Part shown: positions 26,548-36,099 of the stretch, one piece after another | Layout: each line of letters begins with the position of its first letter | Position numbering within the stretch: position 1 is the stretch's first letter | Assembly (NCBI GenBank): GCA_002328075.1 | Contig: DCVT01000058.1 | Coordinates: 124,001 to 188,000 of the forward strand | Source of the DNA: Anaerolineales bacterium UBA2181 | GTDB taxonomy: Bacteria; Chloroflexota; Anaerolineae; Promineifilales; UBA4811 | Length of the DNA: 64,000 nt | Direction: 5' to 3' | Program-made: the position numbers and the translations under genes | The notes under the pieces: generated by a model | What the model was told of the DNA's origin: nothing | What the model saw: only the letters and a program-made list of their open reading frames with translations | Database searches by the model: none

Positions 26548-26768
26548 TTTGCTAGCGCACCCTTGGTTGGAGAACTGCCGTCTGCCGCCCGGCTTGCCGG
26601 GCCCGATCGATCGAGAACGTGTATGATGTCTGGCTCCTCGTCGGCCTGCTCCTCAGAGAAGCTGCCTGTGAACCCAGTGCGGCGCAGCCACAGCACCATG
26701 GGGACTGGGTCCCCCAGTGCGTCCGAGTTGGCGCAGGTCTGACCGTCGGCCGCCGATTCATTGCTCAA
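26544..26768 (-). CDS. Small hypothetical protein linked to its neighbours by overlaps
   Basis: A 74-aa acidic, non-repetitive sequence with no recognised domain. It starts at a TTG that overlaps the TGA of the gene upstream and ends at a TGA that overlaps the ATG of the membrane gene downstream. The exact overlaps at both ends are the main evidence that it is real; composition alone would not support it. Confidence 0.45.
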   Translation of the reverse strand: MSNESAADGQTCANSDALGDPVPMVLWLRRTGFTGSFSEEQADEEPDIIHVLDRSGPASRAADGSSPTKGALAK

Positions 26769-27115
26769 TCCATGTCCGGCCGCAGTTCAGAGACGTACTT
26801 GAACCGCTCCGGGTTCTCTTCAAACACATCAATCACGTCGTACGGCAGCTGTTTGAAAAGCGGTGCCAACGGAAAACGCACCGGAATCCCGCGCAGGCGG
26901 GGGGGAACAGCGGGCGGGGTGATGGCCGGTCTGTCGGGAGGCCGGCGCGCCCGCAATAGCCGGTGGTCCTGGCTGATGAATCCAACGTACTCCCCGTTGA
27001 TGCCGTACACCTCTTGCCCACGCAGATCGCCAACCCACTCGCCGTCGATGTTGTACAGGCCGCCGAGGTGTATGACTGCTATCGGTTCGCCATCGCTCCG
27101 GTAAACTGGTACCAC
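26765..27115 (-). CDS. Small protein with beta-flower-like repeats
   Basis: A 116-aa protein whose first half has three related short units: YRSDGEPIAVIHLGG, YNIDGEWVGDLRGQ and YGINGEYVGFISQDHRLL. The GEWVG...GEYVGF pattern resembles the four-fold beta-flower type of small domain common in Chloroflexota. The C-terminal half is Pro-rich, then PYDVIDVFEENPERFKYVSE. Function unknown. It starts at a GTG after GAAAGG and heads a three-gene overlapping set. Confidence 0.65.
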   Translation of the reverse strand: MVPVYRSDGEPIAVIHLGGLYNIDGEWVGDLRGQEVYGINGEYVGFISQDHRLLRARRPPDRPAITPPAVPPRLRGIPVRFPLAPLFKQLPYDVIDVFEENPERFKYVSELRPDMD

Positions 27116-27228
27116 GCGATACCTTTCTTCACCGCCGGCCTCCTGAAAAGCCGTTCAGCAGCGGCATTATACTCCAATTTCGGCCTACCGGCAGATCTCT
27201 GTTGCCCTTCCCGGCGATCCCCAGCGCG

Positions 27229-28395
27229 TCATGCTGAATCACGTTGCCTCACCTTCCCGGACGGAGCCGCGAGCCGCTGCCGGTAGACGCCGAGCAGTAG
27301 AGTGGCGGCGGCTTGCCAGGTAAACCGCGCGGCCCGTGCCTGACCCCGGCTGGCCAGTTTTTGGGCCAGAGGCGAATCGACAAGCAGCCGGTCCATGGCG
27401 GCCGTCCAGGCCTCGGTATCGGTGGCATCCACCTGAAGACCGGCATCGCCGGTAACCTCTGGCATGCTGGAACGATCGGAGGCGACAACTGGGGTACCAC
27501 ATGCCATGGCCTCCAGGATGGGCAATCCAAACCCCTCGTACAATGACGGGAAGGCCAGGAGACTCGCGCCGCTGTATAACGCCGGCAGGTCTTGATCCCT
27601 CACAAAGCCAGGGAAACGCACCCGATCGGCCATGCCCAGGCCGGCCGGCAGCGCCAGGGTCTCCTCATGACGCCAACCGTGTCCTCCGGCAATGACCAGC
27701 GTGAGGTCCGCGTGCCTGGAAGCCAGCGGGGCAAAGGCCCGGATCAGGGAGTCATAGTTCTTGCGCGGGTGGAGCGTACCTACCGCCAACAGGTACCGAC
27801 CTTCGCCCAGGTGGTATTGGGCGCGCACTGCTGCCAGCGCCGCCGAGTCCGCAACCGGTTGAAACCGCGCGTCCACACCGCAATAGACTACGGTTACCTT
27901 TTCTGGTGGAGTCTGCCACAGATCCTCCAGGTCGCGGCGGGTGGCCTCGGAATCGGCCACAATGTGGCCTGCCCGCTTGACCGAGAGCGGCACAACCGTA
28001 TTCAGGTAGGCGCGTAGCTGCTCGTGCGCCGAGTCCGGATCGCGCACAAACGAAAGGTCATGGACGGTCAGCACTGTGCGCGTGCCCGGCAGCGTAGGTG
28101 GAAGGGTGAAATCGGGCGAATGAAAGAGGTCAATCCGGCCGGTGAACAATTCCACCGGCAGTGGCAGCCGTGCCCGGTGCCAGGTTCGCACCAACCATCG
28201 GTCGTCGAACGGAAGCCGGACAAACCGCGCCGATCGGCCGGCCGGGGCCACCACCCGGCGTGGGCAGGCAGCAAAAAGCCGGTATTCATTCTCGCGGTCC
28301 AGCTCCAGCAGCGCCCGCACCAACTCGCGCACGTATCTGCCAATGCCGGCCGACTGTTGGGCGGCGGCGGTGTAGTCAATGCCGATGCGTGCCAC
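27229..28395 (-). CDS. Family 4 glycosyltransferase
   Basis: A GT-B enzyme of 388 aa. The N-terminal acceptor domain contains QSAGIGRYVREL, and the C-terminal nucleotide-sugar domain contains VGTLHPRKNYDSLIRAF, then the E-x7-E motif PSLYEGFGLPILEAMACGTPVV. This is typical of retaining GT4 mannosyl/glucosyl transferases of surface polysaccharides. It is the last gene of the O-antigen-ligase/GtrA/GT4 operon, with six bases between it and gtrA. Confidence 0.92.
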   Translation of the reverse strand: MARIGIDYTAAAQQSAGIGRYVRELVRALLELDRENEYRLFAACPRRVVAPAGRSARFVRLPFDDRWLVRTWHRARLPLPVELFTGRIDLFHSPDFTLPPTLPGTRTVLTVHDLSFVRDPDSAHEQLRAYLNTVVPLSVKRAGHIVADSEATRRDLEDLWQTPPEKVTVVYCGVDARFQPVADSAALAAVRAQYHLGEGRYLLAVGTLHPRKNYDSLIRAFAPLASRHADLTLVIAGGHGWRHEETLALPAGLGMADRVRFPGFVRDQDLPALYSGASLLAFPSLYEGFGLPILEAMACGTPVVASDRSSMPEVTGDAGLQVDATDTEAWTAAMDRLLVDSPLAQKLASRGQARAARFTWQAAATLLLGVYRQRLAAPSGKVRQRDSA

Positions 28396-28401
28396 CGGAC
28401 G

Positions 28402-28977
28402 CTATCCGCCCTTCCCGCCGGCACAGCTTTCCGGACGCGGCGGCAGCGGCTCGCTTCCAGCTGGCAGCCGGTCCACGTCGCGGTACGTCCAGTACCGGTT
28501 CACGAAAAAATTCCAGAAAAGCACCACAATGGTGGCGATGGCCTTGGAGAGGTTGTAACCCAGTTTGCCAACCAGATCGGTAAAGAACGGCGTCAGCGCC
28601 CACATCACCAACGTGTTGACGCCCAATCCGGCCACGTTGACCACCGCAAACTGAGCCAGTTGGGACCGGATGGGCTTACAGCGCGATTCGGGGTAGGTCC
28701 AGAGCCGGTTCCAGGTAAAGTTGCTCAGCACTGCCAGGCTGAACGAACAGGCATTGGCTGCCAGCACCGGCAGACCGGCGACCAGCACCAGCAGGTTCAG
28801 GGTGCCAAAGTCCACGCAAAAACCAATGGTGCCAACGACCATGAACTTGACAAAGCGCTCCAACTCTTTCAGGTTCATCCCCATCCGGCCGGCCACCGCG
28901 AACACCGGTTTCGTCACCACGATAAAGAGCCGGTCAATCAGGCGGATGATGCTCTTGGTGCGATCAGGGTCGATCAT
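28402..28977 (-). CDS. GtrA-like membrane protein
   Basis: A 191-aa protein with four membrane helices and the GtrA pattern: FVKFMVVGTIGFCVDFGTLNLLV, SNFTWNRLWTYPE and a second NFFVNRYWTYRD. GtrA proteins are thought to move undecaprenyl-linked sugars across the membrane. I chose the ATG at 28977; the longer frame upstream is Cys/Trp-rich and overlaps the ligase gene. It lies between ligase and GT4 genes. Confidence 0.88.
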   Translation of the reverse strand: MIDPDRTKSIIRLIDRLFIVVTKPVFAVAGRMGMNLKELERFVKFMVVGTIGFCVDFGTLNLLVLVAGLPVLAANACSFSLAVLSNFTWNRLWTYPESRCKPIRSQLAQFAVVNVAGLGVNTLVMWALTPFFTDLVGKLGYNLSKAIATIVVLFWNFFVNRYWTYRDVDRLPAGSEPLPPRPESCAGGKGG

Positions 28978-28993
28978 GTCAAGCCGTCTGGGT

Positions 28994-30529
28994 TCATATC
29001 GGTCGCGCCGGGCCGGGGCCGGCGGCTGGCGCCGACTCGTGGTGCACCAAAACCAGCATGCCCAGCAGCGCGCCCAGGAAAAGGTACACATTGTTCACGT
29101 ACAAGTTGTCTACCAGACTGTGGACTGACAGGTGTACCCAGGCGCCCAATAGGCCCAACACCATGCCCCGTTGAGGATAGCCGACCCAGCGTAGCAGCCG
29201 GGCAGTGTGCCACATGACCAACCCCCAGAAAGCCAGGTACAGGGCCAGCCCGGGCACGCCAGTCTCCGCCAGGGCGTTCAAGTAGTAGTTGTGTGCGTGT
29301 CCCAGAGCATCGGGCCAGTTGAGCAGGGTATGCTGCGCGTAGGCGACTGCATAGTTGCCCAACCCAACCCCGGTCCAGGGATGCTCGTTAGCCATGTTAA
29401 TCGCGGCCTGCCAATGCGCCATTCGCTCCAACACGGCGTAATTCTCCGGCGTGACGTCCACACCACGAACGTCCTCGAATTCGACATAGGCCGCAAAGTC
29501 CGTCAGCCGCTGGGCGACAGAGCCGGGCAGGAATCCGCTGGCCGCCGTCAGCCAGCCGCTGGCAGCCAGCACTGCTGCCAGCGCCAGGCCAATCCACGGC
29601 CGGCGGGGCAAGAAAAGCAGCATGGCCAGGAGGGCACTGCCCACGCCCAACCAGCCTCCTCTGGACCAAGAAAAGAGCATGGCGCATGCCATCAAGCCAA
29701 CTGCCCCGCCCAGCAGAGCCAGTTTGAGCACAGTCCACCAGGGCCACCCGGGCCGACGCGACCAAACCGCGCCGCCAACTGCCACAGACCGACCGACCCA
29801 CCAACCGGCCGCCAACGGTAGAATCAGCCCGATGAATCCGGCATAGGGGTTTGGTTGCTCAAATGTGCCGTATGCCCGGTAAAACCGGCCCAAGATCTGA
29901 AAATGCTCTGGCCCTTGGCCGCGCAGCGCAAACTGCCAGATGCCGATGGCCGCCTGCACCAGGCCGCTGAGCAGTACCATGGCACCTATGGCCTGTGAAC
30001 CGCCGCGACGGCGGCCCTCGCTGACCGCCAACGCGGCGACCAATCCTATCTGCCCGTACTTGGCCAGTCCTTGGAGCCCTTCGGTTATGGAAGGTGCCCA
30101 CAAGAGTGTCGCCGCTCCCCAACCAACCAACATCAAACCTGCCAAGCCGGCCAATCTGGCCGTACCTGCATGGTGAGGGGGCCAAAAGGCTGCCCACTCG
30201 CGGCCGCGGGCCACCCTGTGCGCCAACCAGGACGCCAGTGTGAGCAGAAGCAGTAGTTGGCCCGAGTCGAAGGACGAACCTCCCAGGATGACGTTTTCCA
30301 GGGCGCCAAAGGGACCAGCCAGCAAGGTCAGGGCCAAACCGGCCAGCGGCTCGATCAGAATGACCAGCAGGGCGATTGCGCCGACCACCAGCAGGCCAGC
30401 CGAGGACAGCGGCAACAGCACCAGGGTGAGGCCCAGCGCCAACCCCAGACCGCACCAAATCAACCGGTTGAACGGTGACTCCCGCGTGATCCAATTCGGG
30501 GGTCGGATAGGCAGCCCGATCGGTTTCAA
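28994..30529 (-). CDS. O-antigen ligase/polymerase (Wzy/WaaL superfamily) membrane protein
   Basis: A 511-aa protein with about twelve hydrophobic helices and the family signature in the large periplasmic loop: FYRAYGTFEQPNPYAGFIG, later WTGVGLGNY and the HAHNYYLNALAETG motif that holds the key His. It probably joins or polymerises surface glycan. The TTG start at 30529 follows GAGGGACG. It begins just after the rpsT terminator and leads the three-gene glycan operon. Confidence 0.9.
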   Translation of the reverse strand: MKPIGLPIRPPNWITRESPFNRLIWCGLGLALGLTLVLLPLSSAGLLVVGAIALLVILIEPLAGLALTLLAGPFGALENVILGGSSFDSGQLLLLLTLASWLAHRVARGREWAAFWPPHHAGTARLAGLAGLMLVGWGAATLLWAPSITEGLQGLAKYGQIGLVAALAVSEGRRRGGSQAIGAMVLLSGLVQAAIGIWQFALRGQGPEHFQILGRFYRAYGTFEQPNPYAGFIGLILPLAAGWWVGRSVAVGGAVWSRRPGWPWWTVLKLALLGGAVGLMACAMLFSWSRGGWLGVGSALLAMLLFLPRRPWIGLALAAVLAASGWLTAASGFLPGSVAQRLTDFAAYVEFEDVRGVDVTPENYAVLERMAHWQAAINMANEHPWTGVGLGNYAVAYAQHTLLNWPDALGHAHNYYLNALAETGVPGLALYLAFWGLVMWHTARLLRWVGYPQRGMVLGLLGAWVHLSVHSLVDNLYVNNVYLFLGALLGMLVLVHHESAPAAGPGPARPI

Positions 30530-30550
30530 AGCCGTCCCTCAGATGGAAAC

Positions 30551-30585
30551 ACAAAAAGACATCGCCGAACCTTCACGGCGATGTC
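30551..30585 (-). terminator. Intrinsic terminator after rpsT
   Basis: On the minus strand GACATCGCCG and CGGCGATGTC form a 10-bp stem with an 8-base loop followed by TTTTTGTG. Confidence 0.88.
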
Positions 30586-30611
30586 TGCTGGTTCACTGGT
30601 CGAGCAGCGAT

Positions 30612-30884
30612 CTATTCCGTTTTGCGGGCAGCAGCCAGCATGCGCATCAACCGCGCCTTGCGGCGCGAGGCGTTGTTTCGGTGAATGACGCCTTTGGTTG
30701 CTGCCCTGTCCAGAGAACTGACCGCCAACTGAGCCGACTCTTGCGCCTGGTCGATTTCGCCTTCGGCGACCAGCCGGCGCGTCCGCTTGATGAACGTCCG
30801 TGCCCGGCTGCGAAAGACGCGATTCTGTTGGCGTTTCCGCTCGTTGCTGCGGACGCGCTTGATTGCTGATTTCGTGTTCGCCAC
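30612..30884 (-). CDS. rpsT: 30S ribosomal protein S20
   Basis: A 90-aa basic helical protein with the S20 N-terminus (M)ANTKSAIKRVRSNERKR and the conserved KGVIHRNNASRRKARL near the C-terminus. It binds 16S rRNA early in 30S assembly. The start is a GTG with GGAGG eight bases upstream. It is monocistronic, with a strong terminator. Confidence 0.97.
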   Translation of the reverse strand: MANTKSAIKRVRSNERKRQQNRVFRSRARTFIKRTRRLVAEGEIDQAQESAQLAVSSLDRAATKGVIHRNNASRRKARLMRMLAAARKTE

Positions 30885-30929
30885 GCGGTTGCCTCCACAC
30901 AAGCGAGCCGTCTGCGGCCCGCATTTCAC

Positions 30930-31256
30930 TCTGGCTATTGATTATAAACCAGCCGCTACGGTTTGTCCAGGGGGTGGTGTGCGGTGTGGGGCGGGGCGAT
31001 GCAAATAGCGTCTCATGGGCTGTCGCCGGCCGCAGGCCGGCGACCGAAATCGCGCCTGGACGGCCCGCACCCAGGGCGGGCGACCTGCGCAAGTGGGAGG
31101 GAATGCGTCCTCGGAGGTAGATTCCCCGATGTAACGCCTTCACCTGTGGGGAGCGACCTCTCTAGTTCCTAGCTGCGTCTTCGCCCCCGATCGGACCTGT
31201 AACATCGGCTGCAGCCGCGATGGTTCCTCGTATTCTGGTCGTCATCCAGTCGTGCC
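30930..31256. other. Intergenic region between rpsT and the deacetylase gene
   Basis: Divergent promoter region of about 330 bases. It contains a GC-rich dyad near 31026-31042 (GCCGGCCGCAGGCCGGC). No gene or riboswitch is recognised. Confidence 0.4.
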
Positions 31257-31284
31257 TTGACCGGCAGACTCGCGCCGTTATAAT
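31257..31284 (+). promoter_or_regulatory. Sigma-70-type promoter of the deacetylase gene
   Basis: TTGACC, 16 bases, TATAAT. The -10 ends six bases before the GTG start, so the message should be leaderless. Confidence 0.75.
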
Positions 31285-31290
31285 GAGCCT

Positions 31291-32388
31291 GTGGATGTAC
31301 ATAATCAGACAGACTCGGATCGGTCGCCTGCGCGGTTAGTGGCCGGCTTCCTGGGCGTGCTCTCCGTTCTGGGGCTGGTCGTGTTTTTGCTCTGGGCGTC
31401 CGGCTCGCCGCCCGGCCACACACTGGCGGCCTCGGGGACTGTCCTGCCCAAGGCGTCGGCTACTTACACGGCCACGCCCACCCCCACCTCGACTTTTCCG
31501 GCGACCCCTACTCCGACGCCTACCAGCAGTCCGACGGCGACCGCAACTCCCTCGCCGTTGCCAGGGCTCACCCGCACTCGCACGGCCAGTCTGACCCCCA
31601 GCAGGACGTTTACCCCCAGCCCGACGGCCACACCGACCGCCACCCCGACTCCGCTACCTACGCCGGACGGGTCGGATCGGGCCCATCGGGTGCCGATCCT
31701 CATGTACCATTACCTGAGCGAGCCGCCCGAGGATGCCGACGTCTACCGGCTGGGTCTCTCTACCACGCCGGCCGAGTTCGAGTCGCACCTGGCATTCCTT
31801 CGGGCCGAGGGCTACACCAGCATTGACCTCTACCACCTGTTGGACGCGCTCACTTGGGGGCGGCCGCTGCCATCCAGACCGATTATCATCACCTTTGACG
31901 ACGGGTACCGGGATAACTATGATAACGCCTTCCCGTTACTCCTGGAATACGGCTTTACTGCCACCTTTTTTGTGCTGACTGAGCCCATAGACGCGGGGTC
32001 GGAACGCTACCTGACCTGGCGGCAGGTGGAGCAGATGGCCGCGGCGGGTATGGGATTTGAACCGCACACCAAGAACCATCCGGACCTGAGGCAAAAGAGC
32101 AAAGCCTTCTTGGTCTGGGAGATCCTGGGCTGCGCTCAAACTCTGGAGGCCCGACTGGGCCGCTACCCGCGATTCCTGGCCTATCCCTCCGGGGTCTACG
32201 ATGACCGCGTCATCGAATTCCTCCACGAGATTCATTTCTGGGGGGCAGTCACCACCCGGTTCGGTGCTGACCACACCTGGGAAGGGCGTTTTGAACTGAG
32301 GCGGGTCCGGATCAGCGGTGGAGACGACGCCGCTGTGCTGGCGGCCAAGCTCCACTGGGAACCTGAACCCGTCCCGGAGGGTTCCTGA
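31291..32388 (+). CDS. Membrane-anchored polysaccharide deacetylase (CE4/NodB)
   Basis: A short N-terminus is followed by a membrane helix (~17-36), a long Thr/Pro/Ser linker (~55-125, TPTPT repeats) and a NodB domain (~130-360). Motif 1 is ITFDDGYRD (metal-binding and catalytic Asp pair), motif 2 EPHTKNHPDL supplies the two His, and motif 3 is the later YPSGVYDD. Such enzymes remove acetyl groups from cell-surface glycans. The GTG start lies just after the -10 with no ribosome binding site, and no other start keeps the membrane anchor. 365 aa. Confidence 0.9.
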   Translation: MDVHNQTDSDRSPARLVAGFLGVLSVLGLVVFLLWASGSPPGHTLAASGTVLPKASATYTATPTPTSTFPATPTPTPTSSPTATATPSPLPGLTRTRTASLTPSRTFTPSPTATPTATPTPLPTPDGSDRAHRVPILMYHYLSEPPEDADVYRLGLSTTPAEFESHLAFLRAEGYTSIDLYHLLDALTWGRPLPSRPIIITFDDGYRDNYDNAFPLLLEYGFTATFFVLTEPIDAGSERYLTWRQVEQMAAAGMGFEPHTKNHPDLRQKSKAFLVWEILGCAQTLEARLGRYPRFLAYPSGVYDDRVIEFLHEIHFWGAVTTRFGADHTWEGRFELRRVRISGGDDAAVLAAKLHWEPEPVPEGS

Positions 32389-32484
32389 GCCACCCGAACC
32401 GGCCGGGCGCGAGGTCTGCCACCTCCTGACAGTGTTCTGATAGGTTTTGATAGTCTCCATCCGTTATGATGGGGCCGCGCTCGT

Positions 32485-32512
32485 GAGAGGCCCGCAATAT
32501 GCTGGGCCTCTC
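32485..32512 (+). promoter_or_regulatory. Hairpin just upstream of the HMG-CoA reductase gene
   Basis: GAGAGGCCC and GGGCCTCTC form a perfect 9-bp stem with a 10-base loop, 17 bases before the ATG. It could be a terminator of the deacetylase gene without a T-run, or a leader structure of the mevalonate operon. A TATGAT hexamer at 32465 may be a -10. Confidence 0.4.
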
Positions 32513-32529
32513 GTGGCGTAAGGATGCGG

Positions 32530-33819
32530 ATGGCAGAGCGAACCTCTCGAGTTTCGGGTTTTTACCGGCTGGCGCCTGAGGAGCGGGCACAGCTGGTCGG
32601 CCAATGGGCCGGTTTGACGCCCTCTGATCTGGTTTCACTGCAGCGCGGCGCAACATTGTCGTTGCCCGAGGCTGACCGCATGATCGAAAACGTGGTCGGC
32701 GTGTACCCGCTTCCGCTGGGCGTGGCCTCCAACCTTACCGTCAACGGCAGGGACTACCTGGTGCCCATGGCCATCGAAGAGCCTTCGGTGGTAGCTGGAG
32801 TCAGTTCGGCCGCCCGGCTGCTCCGTCCGAACGGCGGCATTCAGGCCGGTGCCACCGAACCGGTGATGATCGGGCAGATTCAGGTGCTGGACCTGCCAGA
32901 TCTGGCGGCCGCCCGGGACCAATTGCTGGCCCGGCGGGACGATTTACTGCTCCTAGCCGACCAGCAGGACCCGGTGCTTGTCCGGCTGGGCGGCGGAGCC
33001 CGCGAACTCAGGGTGCGGCCGCTGACCGAGACTGCTGTTGGGCCCATGCTGCTGGTGGAGATCCTGGTGGACTGCCGGGACGCCATGGGCGCGAACACGG
33101 TCAACACGATCTGCGAAAAGGTTGCTCCCCTGGTGGAAAAGCTCACCGGCGGCCGGGTCAACTTGCGCATCCTCTCCAACCTGGCCGATGAGCGGTTGGC
33201 CCATGCCCAGGGTTCCGTGCCCACCGATGCGCTGGCGTTGGAGGACGTGCCGGGAGCGGACGTAGCCCAACGGATTGTCGAGGTCTGGGCACTGGCAGAT
33301 GCGGACCCGCACCGGGCGGCGACCCACAACAAGGGCATCATGAACGGCATTGACGCAGTGGCTTTGGCGACGGGCAACGATTGGCGAGCCGTCGAAGCCG
33401 GAGCGCACGCCTATGCCGCGCGCAGTGGCCGGTATTCGTCGCTCAGCCGGTGGTGGCTGGACGAACAGGGCAACCTCTGCGGCCGGCTGCAGCTTCCCCT
33501 GGCCGTCGGCGTGGTGGGCGGCGCAACCCGGGTTCACCGGGGAGCCCGCCTGGCCCTCCAGATCCTGGGAGTGCAGTCCGGGCGGGAGTTGGCCGAGGTG
33601 ATGGCGGCCGTCGGCCTGGCGCAGAACCTGGCGGCGATCCGCGCCCTGGCGACCACGGGGATTCAGGCGGGCCACATGCGGCTCCACGCCCGCCAATTGG
33701 CGGTGGCGGCCGGCGCGACCGGAGACCGGGTGGACCTGGTGGTTCAGCAATTGATCCAGGGCGGCACTATACGCCTGGACATAGCACAAGAGATCGTGCA
33801 TCAACTAGAGGCGGCGTGA
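32530..33819 (+). CDS. mvaA: Hydroxymethylglutaryl-CoA reductase, class II
   Basis: Reduces HMG-CoA to mevalonate. The class II pattern is clear: catalytic Glu in [14 protein letters not shown], the [11 protein letters not shown] loop, [10 protein letters not shown], the catalytic Lys in THNKGIMNG, Asp in [10 protein letters not shown] and His in [11 protein letters not shown]. 429 aa from the ATG at 32530, which is better spaced from the AAGGA site than the ATG at 32524. It begins a run of four overlapping or closely spaced mevalonate-related genes. Confidence 0.95.
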   Translation: MAERTSRVSGFYRLAPEERAQLVGQWAGLTPSDLVSLQRGATLSLPEADRMIENVVGVYPLPLGVASNLTVNGRDYLVPMAIEEPSVVAGVSSAARLLRPNGGIQAGATEPVMIGQIQVLDLPDLAAARDQLLARRDDLLLLADQQDPVLVRLGGGARELRVRPLTETAVGPMLLVEILVDCRDAMGANTVNTICEKVAPLVEKLTGGRVNLRILSNLADERLAHAQGSVPTDALALEDVPGADVAQRIVEVWALADADPHRAATHNKGIMNGIDAVALATGNDWRAVEAGAHAYAARSGRYSSLSRWWLDEQGNLCGRLQLPLAVGVVGGATRVHRGARLALQILGVQSGRELAEVMAAVGLAQNLAAIRALATTGIQAGHMRLHARQLAVAAGATGDRVDLVVQQLIQGGTIRLDIAQEIVHQLEAA

Positions 33820-34898
33820 CCGAATCCCGTTTTTCTCCTGATGAATGTGCGCTGATGGTCCCCAACCGGCCGGTGGGCATCGTGGGGTATGGCGCCTATG
33901 TGCCGCGATACCGGCTGCCCGCCAGCGAGGTTGCGCGTGTCTGGGCCGGCGGCCGGGACGAGGTCCCGGTTCGGGAAAAGTCGGTTCCCGGGCTGGATGA
34001 GGACGTGGTGACCATGTCTATCGAGGCGGCCCGCCATGCGGTGGCGCGGGCGAACATTGACCCCCGGCTCATCCGGGCAGTCTGGGTGGGCAGCGAATCC
34101 CACCCGTATGCAGTAAAACCGACCAGCACCATCGTGGCCGAGGCCCTTGGCGCAGTCCCGCACACGCAGGCAGCAGATTGGGAGTTTGCCTGCAAGGCGG
34201 GAACCGAGGCGCTGCAGGCGGCCATCGGGCTGGTGGGCTCCGGCATGGCCCGCTATGCCTTGAGCATCGGCATGGACACTGCCCAGGGCCGGCCGGGCGA
34301 CGCACTCGAGTATACCGCCGCAGCCGGCGGAGCGGCGCTTCTGGTGGGCCCGGCCGAGGAATCACTGGCTACCTTGAATGCCTCCTATTCGTACGTGACC
34401 GACACGCCAGACTTTTGGCGACGGGCGGAGGAGAGCTACCCATCGCATGGGGATCGCTTTACTGGGGAACCGGCCTATTTCCGCCATATTTCTGCAGCCG
34501 GCCAACACCTGATGGACGCGTTGGGGGCCAAGGCAGGCGACTATCGCTGGGCGGTTTTCCACCAACCCAATATCAAATTCCCGCAACGGGTGGCCAAGAT
34601 GCTTGGCTTTTCGGCCGAACAGATCGCGCCTGGTTTGCTGGTGGGCGACATTGGCAACGTATACGCCGGTTCGTGCATTATCGGGCTGACCGGCATTCTG
34701 GACGTGGCCCAGCCGGGCGAACGGATCCTGATGGTCTCGTACGGCTCAGGCGCGGGCTCGGATGCCTTTGACCTGACGGTCACCGACCGCATAGAGGATA
34801 GTCGCGACCGGGCGCCATTGACTCAGGACTATATCCGGCGCCGCACCCAGATTGACTATGCCACCTACACCCGGTACCGCCACAAGCTAAAGACATGA
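33816..34898 (+). CDS. Hydroxymethylglutaryl-CoA synthase, archaeal type
   Basis: Condenses acetyl-CoA and acetoacetyl-CoA to HMG-CoA. The N-terminus [16 protein letters not shown], catalytic Cys in [12 protein letters not shown], His in [10 protein letters not shown] and the [10 protein letters not shown] segment match the archaeal-type synthases that form a complex with a thiolase and a DUF35 protein. All three genes are adjacent here. I prefer the GTG at 33816 (GTGA overlap with the reductase stop, GAGG upstream); an ATG at 33855 lacks an SD. 360 aa from the GTG. Confidence 0.92.
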   Translation: MTESRFSPDECALMVPNRPVGIVGYGAYVPRYRLPASEVARVWAGGRDEVPVREKSVPGLDEDVVTMSIEAARHAVARANIDPRLIRAVWVGSESHPYAVKPTSTIVAEALGAVPHTQAADWEFACKAGTEALQAAIGLVGSGMARYALSIGMDTAQGRPGDALEYTAAAGGAALLVGPAEESLATLNASYSYVTDTPDFWRRAEESYPSHGDRFTGEPAYFRHISAAGQHLMDALGAKAGDYRWAVFHQPNIKFPQRVAKMLGFSAEQIAPGLLVGDIGNVYAGSCIIGLTGILDVAQPGERILMVSYGSGAGSDAFDLTVTDRIEDSRDRAPLTQDYIRRRTQIDYATYTRYRHKLKT

Positions 34899-36085
34899 GC
34901 TACGGCATGGATACCTCGAATTCCCGACCTCTCGACGTCAGCATTATTGGCATCGGGCAGACCCAGGTGGCCGAGCATTGGTCGGTATCCCTGCGGCACC
35001 TGGCGCTGAAAGCCATCCAGGCGGCGCTGGCGGATGCGGGGGTGAAAAAGGTAGGCGCGCTGTATGTTGGCAACATGACGGCGGGGACGCTCTCGCACCA
35101 GCAGCACCTGGGAGCGATGCTGGCGGATTTCGCCGGGCTGCGCGGAGTGGAAGCCGTCACGATAGAAGCGGCCGAGGCTTCGGGCGGCGCGGCCGTGCGC
35201 CAGGCGGTGTTGGCGGTGCAGAGCGGGGTGGTAGACCTGGCGATGGCAGTCGGTGTGGAAAAGGTCACCGACATGGTCGGCTCGTCGGCCACCATGGCCC
35301 AGACCAATTCCATGGACGCAGATTATGAATCGGTGCACGGGATCACCGCGGCGGCGCTGGGCGCGCTGCTCATGCGGCGGTACATGCACGAACATGGTGT
35401 CGGGCTGGCCGATTTCGCGGGGTTCAGCGTCAATGCCCACGCCAATGCGGAAGGCAATCCGTTTGCCATGTATCGGAGGGCCATCAGTGTCGACACCTAT
35501 CTCCAGGCGCCGCTGGTGGCCGACCCGGTGAACCTGTTTGATTCGGCGCCCGCCGGCGACGGCGCGGCCGCGGTGATCGTCTGCCGGACCGAGCGAGCCC
35601 GGGACATGGTGCCGCATCCAGTCCGGGTGGCGGCGTCGGCGCTGGCGACGGATGCGCCGGCGGTGCATGACCGCCGCGATCCGCTGTACCTGGCGGCGGC
35701 CAACCTGGCCGCCGGGCGGGCGTACATGGCGGCCGGGATTGGGCCGGACCAACTGAATCTGCTGGAGCTTCACGATTCTTTTACCGTGATGGTTGCGCTG
35801 CAGCTGGAGGCGGCCGGTTTTGCACCCCGGGGCGGAGGCTGGATACTGGCCGGCAACGGCGATATCGCCCGCCAGGGCCGTATCCCCATCAGCACCCACG
35901 GAGGGCTCAAGGCCCGGGGCGACGCCGGAGGCGCTACCGGCGTGTATCAGTTGGTCGAAGTGGTACAACAGCTGCGCGGCACGGCGGGGCGCTGCCAGGT
36001 GCCGGACCCGCATTGGGGCATGGCGCTGAACCTGGGCGGCGCCGGGGGCACGGCCGTGGCACACGTATTGGAGAGATTGGTTTAG
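34895..36085 (+). CDS. Thiolase-family protein with substituted active site
   Basis: A 396-aa SCP2/archaeal-type thiolase fold, ATGA-coupled to HMG-CoA synthase. The usual EAACASGG nucleophile region reads EAAEASGG, so Cys is Glu. The usual GGLKAxGHPxGATG reads [14 protein letters not shown], so the second His is Asp. Other parts ([24 protein letters not shown]) are intact. Normal Claisen chemistry seems impossible. It may be structural, passing substrate in the thiolase/synthase/DUF35 complex, or catalyse a decarboxylative step as Cys-lacking KSQ domains do. Confidence 0.88.
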   Translation: MSYGMDTSNSRPLDVSIIGIGQTQVAEHWSVSLRHLALKAIQAALADAGVKKVGALYVGNMTAGTLSHQQHLGAMLADFAGLRGVEAVTIEAAEASGGAAVRQAVLAVQSGVVDLAMAVGVEKVTDMVGSSATMAQTNSMDADYESVHGITAAALGALLMRRYMHEHGVGLADFAGFSVNAHANAEGNPFAMYRRAISVDTYLQAPLVADPVNLFDSAPAGDGAAAVIVCRTERARDMVPHPVRVAASALATDAPAVHDRRDPLYLAAANLAAGRAYMAAGIGPDQLNLLELHDSFTVMVALQLEAAGFAPRGGGWILAGNGDIARQGRIPISTHGGLKARGDAGGATGVYQLVEVVQQLRGTAGRCQVPDPHWGMALNLGGAGGTAVAHVLERLV

Positions 36086-36099
36086 TGTAGGAGATTCTC

